Of a stretch of 64,000 bases of DNA, positions 59,106 to 64,000 are shown piece by piece. Below the pieces are notes generated by a model that had not been told where the DNA came from, did not search any database, and worked only from the letters and a program-made list of their open reading frames with translations. A program made the translations under genes and the position numbers. How positions within the stretch are numbered: the first letter of the stretch is position 1; each line of letters starts with the position of its first letter. The stretch is from NCBI RefSeq assembly GCF_029168315.1, contig NZ_JARGYD010000005.1, positions 186,001 through 250,000 of the forward strand, in the 5' to 3' direction. The DNA comes from Psychromarinibacter halotolerans. GTDB taxonomy: Bacteria; Pseudomonadota; Alphaproteobacteria; Rhodobacterales; Rhodobacteraceae.

Positions 59106-60578
59106 TTAGCCGTCACCGAGGTAGGTGCGCAGGGTGGCGGCAGTGCCTTTGTCCCAGAGCATCCCAAGCCAGCGCGCGAAGGGCTCTGCAAAACGGGCAT
59201 CGTCCCCAAGGTCACCGTAGATCGCCTTTTGCTCCAGCCACGCCTGCGGCCGCTCCCGCGCCGCAAGGGCGACGGGCACCAGCGCGTCCCAGTTGGGGTC
59301 ATTCGGCTCGATCACCGCGCCGCTGTCGGTGGTTCCGGCGCAGTACCGGCACCACAGCGCGCTTTCCAGCGCCAGCCCCTCGACCGGGCCGTCGCCTTTC
59401 AGCGCATCGCGCAGCGTCGGCACGATGAACTTCGGTTGCCGGTTGGACCCGTCAAGGCACAAGCGCCGCACCGTGTCGCCGATCTTGGGGTTCGAGAAGC
59501 GGCGTTCGATCAGGTCGAAATAGTCGTTCAGGTCGGTGTCGGGCACCGGCGGCACGTTCGGCATGATCTCTGTCTCTTCCAGCTTGCGCAGGAAGGCACG
59601 GACCAGATCGTTCTCCATCGCCTCGTGCACAAAATGGATGTCCATCAGGCCGGCGGGATAGGCGATGGTGGCATGGCCACCGTTAAGGATGCGCAGCTTC
59701 ATCAGCTCGAACGGTGCCACGTCGGGCACGAACTGAACGCCCGCGTCCTCAAACGGGGGGCGGCCAAGGGGGAAGTCATCCTCCAGCACCCACTGGGTGA
59801 AGCCTTCGCAGAACACCGGCCAGCCGTCCTGTACCCCGAAATCGTCGGCTAGGATCTTGCGTTCGCGGTCGGTCGTCGCCGGGGTGATCCGGTCGACCAT
59901 CGCGTTCGGGAAGGACACGTTGGCGACGATCCAGTCGGCGAAAGCCGGGTCGGACATGCGCGCAAGGCCGGTCAGCGTGTTGCGCGTGACCACTCCGTTG
60001 TGGGGGATGTTGTCGCAGCACATGACGGTGAAGGGCGGAAGACCCGCATCGCGGCGCGCGCGCAGGCCCTCAAGGATCATGCCGAACACCGTCACGGGGG
60101 TGCCGGGGTTCGCCGCGTCGGCCACCATCGCGGGGTGGGTCGGGTCGAACCGGTCCGAACTGTCGAGGAAATAGCCACCCTCGGTGATCGTCATCGACAC
60201 GATGCGGATGTCGTCCTGCGCCATCCGGGCGATGATCGCGGGCGCATCGGCGGGTTTTATGAAGTCGATCATCGACCCCAGCACCCGGGCCTCGCTGCGG
60301 TCGGCCTCTTGTTCCACAAGGGTCGTCAGCCAGTCCTGCGCCTGCAGCACGGCACGGCCCTTCTTCTCGCCCTCGAACACGCCAGCGCCGACCAGCGCCC
60401 AGTCGCGAGCCTTGCCCGCCGACATCAGCGTGTCGAGATACATCGCCTGATGCGCGCGGTGGAAGTTGCCGACACCGAAGTGCAGGATGCCAGCGGACAG
60501 ATCCGCGCGGGCATAGCCCGGGCGGCCCACATTCGCGGGCAGCGCATCGAGGTTCGCGAGGGAAAGTTTAACGGACAT
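59106..60578 (-). CDS. mtlK: Mannitol 2-dehydrogenase family protein
   Basis: 490 aa, PSLDR polyol dehydrogenase. The N-terminal NAD-binding domain has F-G-V-G-N-F-H-R-A-H. The catalytic Lys is in M-K-L-R-I-L-N-G-G-H (near residue 294), with the conserved Asn and His of the family. It oxidises D-mannitol, and often D-arabitol and sorbitol, to the ketose. The order smoK-smoS-mtlK is that of the Rhodobacter sphaeroides polyol operon, where it is called mtlK. Confidence 0.93.
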   Translation of the reverse strand: MSVKLSLANLDALPANVGRPGYARADLSAGILHFGVGNFHRAHQAMYLDTLMSAGKARDWALVGAGVFEGEKKGRAVLQAQDWLTTLVEQEADRSEARVLGSMIDFIKPADAPAIIARMAQDDIRIVSMTITEGGYFLDSSDRFDPTHPAMVADAANPGTPVTVFGMILEGLRARRDAGLPPFTVMCCDNIPHNGVVTRNTLTGLARMSDPAFADWIVANVSFPNAMVDRITPATTDRERKILADDFGVQDGWPVFCEGFTQWVLEDDFPLGRPPFEDAGVQFVPDVAPFELMKLRILNGGHATIAYPAGLMDIHFVHEAMENDLVRAFLRKLEETEIMPNVPPVPDTDLNDYFDLIERRFSNPKIGDTVRRLCLDGSNRQPKFIVPTLRDALKGDGPVEGLALESALWCRYCAGTTDSGAVIEPNDPNWDALVPVALAARERPQAWLEQKAIYGDLGDDARFAEPFARWLGMLWDKGTAATLRTYLGDG

Positions 60579-60587
60579 ATCAGCCTC

Positions 60588-61357
60588 TCAGCTCATCCAT
60601 TGGCCGCCGTCGACGTTGTAGGTCTGGGCGACGATGTAGTCGGCCTCGGGCGAGGCCAGGAAGATTGCCATGCCGGTCAGGTCGTTGGCCGTGCCCATGC
60701 GTCCGAAGGGAACGGCCTCGCCGACCTCTTTCTTCTTTTGGCCGGGGGCCTTGTTCTCGTACTTGGCGAAGAAGGCATCGACGCCGTCCCAATGCTCGCC
60801 GTCGACGACGCCGGGGGCGATGGCATTCACGTTGATGCCGTGTTCGATCAGGTTCAGACCCGCCGACTGGGTCAGCGAGATGACGGCGGCCTTGGTGGCG
60901 CAGTAAACCGCGACCAGCGGTTCGCCGCGCCGTCCGGCCTGACTGGCCATGTTGATGATCTTGCCGCCGCCGCCACGCTCGATCATGTGGCGCGCGACCG
61001 CCTGCATGGTGAACAGCACGCCACCCACGTTGATCGAGAACACGCGGTCGAAATCGGCCCGCTCGATGTCGACGATGGGCGAGGCGGTGAACAGCGCGGC
61101 GTTGTTGATCAGGATGTCGATCCGGCCCAGCATCGCAACCGTCTCGGCCACGGCCGCGTCTATGCTGGCCTGATCGGTCACGTCCATCTTCACCGCGATG
61201 GCGGCATCGCCCAGTTCCTCGGCGGCGGCGCGTGCCCGGTCGATGTCGATGTCCGCGATGGCCACCCGCGCGCCCTCGGCCACGTAGGCCTGCGCAAAGG
61301 CCAGCCCGATGCCACGCGCCGCGCCGGTGATCAGCGCGCATCTGCCGTCCAGTCGGT

Positions 61358-61361
<4 letters not shown>
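60588..61361 (-). CDS. smoS: Sorbitol (L-iditol 2-) dehydrogenase SmoS, short-chain family
   Basis: 257 aa. The NAD motif I-T-G-A-A-R-G-I-G is at 11-19, N-N-A at 86-88, and the catalytic Ser140, Tyr153 and Lys157. As I recall it, the sequence is very close throughout to Rhodobacter sphaeroides SmoS, including N-M-A-S-Q-A-G-R-R-G-E and A-P-G-V-V-D-G-E-H-W-D-G-V-D. It oxidises D-sorbitol to fructose and galactitol to tagatose in that organism. Its start overlaps the smoK stop (ATGA). Confidence 0.95.
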
Positions 61362-62362
<1,001 letters not shown>

Positions 62363-62381
62363 TGGTCAGTCCCCCCTTTTC

Positions 62382-63212
62382 TTATTTCACCGCGCCGAAG
62401 GTCAGGCCGCGGACAAGTTGTTTCTGGCTGAACCAGCCAAGGATCAGGATCGGCGCGATTGCCATTGTCGAGGCGGCCGAAAGTTTCGCGTAGAACAGCC
62501 CTTCGGGGCTGGAGTAGCTGGCGATGAACGCGGTCAGCGGCGCGGCCCGGACGGTGGTCAGGTTGAGCGTCCAGAACGCTTCGTTCCACGCGAGGATGAT
62601 GTTCAGCAGGACGGTCGAGGCGATGCCGGGCACGGCCATCGGTGTCAGCACGTACAGGATTTCCTCGCGCAGGCTGGCGCCGTCCATCCGCGCGGCTTCC
62701 AGGATCTCGCCCGGGATTTCGCGGAAGTAGGTGTAAAGCATCCACACGATGATCGGCAGGTTGATCAGCGTCAGCACCACGATCAGCAGAATGTAGCTGT
62801 CGAAGATGTTCAGCGTCCGGGCGATCAGCACGATCGGGAACAGCACGCCCACGGCGGGAAGCATCTTGGTCGACAGCATCCACAGCAGCACGTCCTTGGT
62901 CCGACGGCCCGGCACGAAGGCCATCGACCATGCGGCGGGGACGGCGATGATGATGCCGAGGATCGTCGAGCCAACCGACAGCACCACCGAGTTCCACAGG
63001 AACCGCAGGTAGTTCGACCGTTCCTGCACGACGGTGTAGTTCTCGAGCGTCCAGTTGAAGAACAGGAAGCTGGGCGGATCGGCGATCGCCTCGGCCTCGG
63101 TCTTGAACGAGGTCAGAATGGTCCACAGGATCGGGAAGAAGATCAGCAGGCCGATGATCCATGCGGCGGCGGTGGTGATCGCCTTGCGGCGGGTGGTGAC
63201 AGCGCGGGCCAT
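62382..63212 (-). CDS. smoG: Polyol ABC transporter permease (SmoG-like)
   Basis: 276 aa, six membrane segments, MalG-type. The EAA loop E-A-A-R-M-D-G-A-S-L-R-E-E-I is near residue 173. It is the inner-membrane partner of the next-upstream permease. The gap to the ATPase gene is 19 bp and to the preceding permease gene 15 bp, so all are in one transcript. Confidence 0.92.
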   Translation of the reverse strand: MARAVTTRRKAITTAAAWIIGLLIFFPILWTILTSFKTEAEAIADPPSFLFFNWTLENYTVVQERSNYLRFLWNSVVLSVGSTILGIIIAVPAAWSMAFVPGRRTKDVLLWMLSTKMLPAVGVLFPIVLIARTLNIFDSYILLIVVLTLINLPIIVWMLYTYFREIPGEILEAARMDGASLREEILYVLTPMAVPGIASTVLLNIILAWNEAFWTLNLTTVRAAPLTAFIASYSSPEGLFYAKLSAASTMAIAPILILGWFSQKQLVRGLTFGAVK

Positions 63213-63227
63213 GTCCGGTTCCTCCCC

Positions 63228-64000
63228 TTACTTGTCCAGGTTCTTGCCGACGATCCGCATCAGGAAGATCGCGATGATGTTGGCGAGGATGACGGCGATG
63301 ATACCGCCCGCCGAGCCAAGGCCGATGTTCTGGCTTTCCAGCACCCGCTGGTAGACCAGGTACGTCAGGGTCCGGGTGCCGAAGCCGCCCGAGGTGGTCA
63401 CGAAGATCTCGGCGAAGATCGACAGCAGGAAGATCGTCTGGATCAGGATCACCACGGTGATCGCGCGGGCGAGGTGCGGCAGGATGATGTAAAAGAACCG
63501 CGACAGAACCGGCGCGCCGTCCATCTCGGCGGCTTCAAGCTGCTCGCTGTCCAGCGACTGGATCGCCGTCAGCAGGATCAGCGTCGCGAAGGGCAGCCAC
63601 TGCCACGACACGATCAGGATGATCGAGAACAGCGGCGCCGCCGTCAGAAAGTCGAATGGTTCCAGCCCTAGGAACTCGAACCCGTAGGCGAACAGACCGT
63701 TCACCGGGTTCATGAACATGTTCTTCCAGACCAGCGCCGATACCGTGGGCATCACGAAGAACGGCGCGATCACAAGGATCCGCACGACGCCCTGTCCCCA
63801 AATCGGCTGGTCCAGCAGAAGCGCCAGAAGGATGCCCCCGATCACGGTGATCAGCAGGATGCCCCCGACCATGACAAGGGTGGTGATGACGCTGTCCATG
63901 AAGGACGAGGACGTGACGAACCGTTCGTAGTTCTGGAACCCGACGCAGCAGTCGAAGATGCCCCGCAGGGGGCGGTAATCGGTGAACGAGAACCAAAGGG
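63228..64000 (-). CDS. smoF: Polyol ABC transporter permease (SmoF-like), 5' end outside the window
   Basis: MalF-type permease. 257 codons plus the stop are visible and the reading frame stays open to the window edge (visible N-terminal part L-W-F-S-F-T-D-Y-R-P-L-R-G), so the true start lies beyond 64000. The EAA loop E-A-A-E-M-D-G-A-P is in the second half. A substrate-binding protein gene (smoE) would be expected just upstream. Confidence 0.9.
   Translation of the reverse strand, partial: LWFSFTDYRPLRGIFDCCVGFQNYERFVTSSSFMDSVITTLVMVGGILLITVIGGILLALLLDQPIWGQGVVRILVIAPFFVMPTVSALVWKNMFMNPVNGLFAYGFEFLGLEPFDFLTAAPLFSIILIVSWQWLPFATLILLTAIQSLDSEQLEAAEMDGAPVLSRFFYIILPHLARAITVVILIQTIFLLSIFAEIFVTTSGGFGTRTLTYLVYQRVLESQNIGLGSAGGIIAVILANIIAIFLMRIVGKNLDK

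Overview
The window is high-GC alphaproteobacterial DNA, most likely from the Rhodobacteraceae (Roseobacter clade). The reasons are the gene orders ybgC-tolQRAB-pal-cpoB-tilS-ftsH and ruvCAB, a GapR (DUF2312) protein, small DUF1127 proteins, and a polyol operon whose sorbitol dehydrogenase closely matches SmoS of Rhodobacter sphaeroides. No rRNA, insertion sequence, prophage or CRISPR array was seen. One tRNA gene (Thr, anticodon TGT) is present.

Layout. 1-10.8 kb (+): an oligopeptide-class ABC importer (binding protein, two permeases, a double ATPase), followed without gaps by an enolase-superfamily dehydratase, an HSL-type esterase and a second enolase-superfamily protein; a glucarate-dehydratase-like protein follows after 230 bp. 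I read this as uptake and breakdown of an esterified or lactonised sugar-acid-containing compound. 10.9-15 kb: transaldolase-like fsa, a membrane protein with priA, and a MOSC protein. 15-24.2 kb (-): ftsH, tilS and the complete Tol-Pal envelope system with YbgC. 24.3-31.1 kb: a phospholipase D-family protein, ruvCAB, two small proteins, a 500-bp noncoding stretch with a possible small RNA, and prmA. 31.1-39.5 kb (-): acetyltransferase, msrA, an MFS protein, a flavin monooxygenase, a thioesterase, pdeM with an Lhr-type helicase, a Nudix hydrolase and a MarR regulator. The MarR gene is divergent from a drug-efflux-type MFS gene.

41-47 kb: RidA, an orphan AAA+ ATPase, a GT-C-like membrane protein, a YeeE/YedE/Blh sulfur module, and a DksA-like zinc-finger protein. 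47.05-48.1 kb is a small, lower-GC accessory patch with a lipoprotein and coding remnants. 48.1-52.3 kb: gapR, a lone two-domain iron-type permease, tRNA-Thr, an orphan cobF and a membrane-anchored NYN-type nuclease. 52.3-56.8 kb: a TetR regulator divergent from a three-subunit molybdenum aldehyde oxidoreductase resembling PaoABC, with a clear operator lying inside the promoter. 56.9-64 kb (-): a polyol operon (two permeases, the first cut by the window edge, then ATPase, SmoS, mannitol dehydrogenase, HAD phosphatase and FGGY kinase).

Most genes are packed into operons with 1-8 bp start/stop overlaps. The regulatory highlights are two promoters whose -35/-10 spacers are filled by palindromes next to a divergent regulator (MarR at 39.56 kb, TetR at 52.93 kb). 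Others are REP/BIME-like palindromes at 2.06-2.16 kb and 21.26 kb, and several strong intrinsic terminators. No wholly new system can be proven from sequence alone. The best leads are the sugar-acid/esterase/importer cluster, the membrane-tethered NYN nuclease, the accessory patch at 47-48 kb and the possible small RNA near 30 kb.
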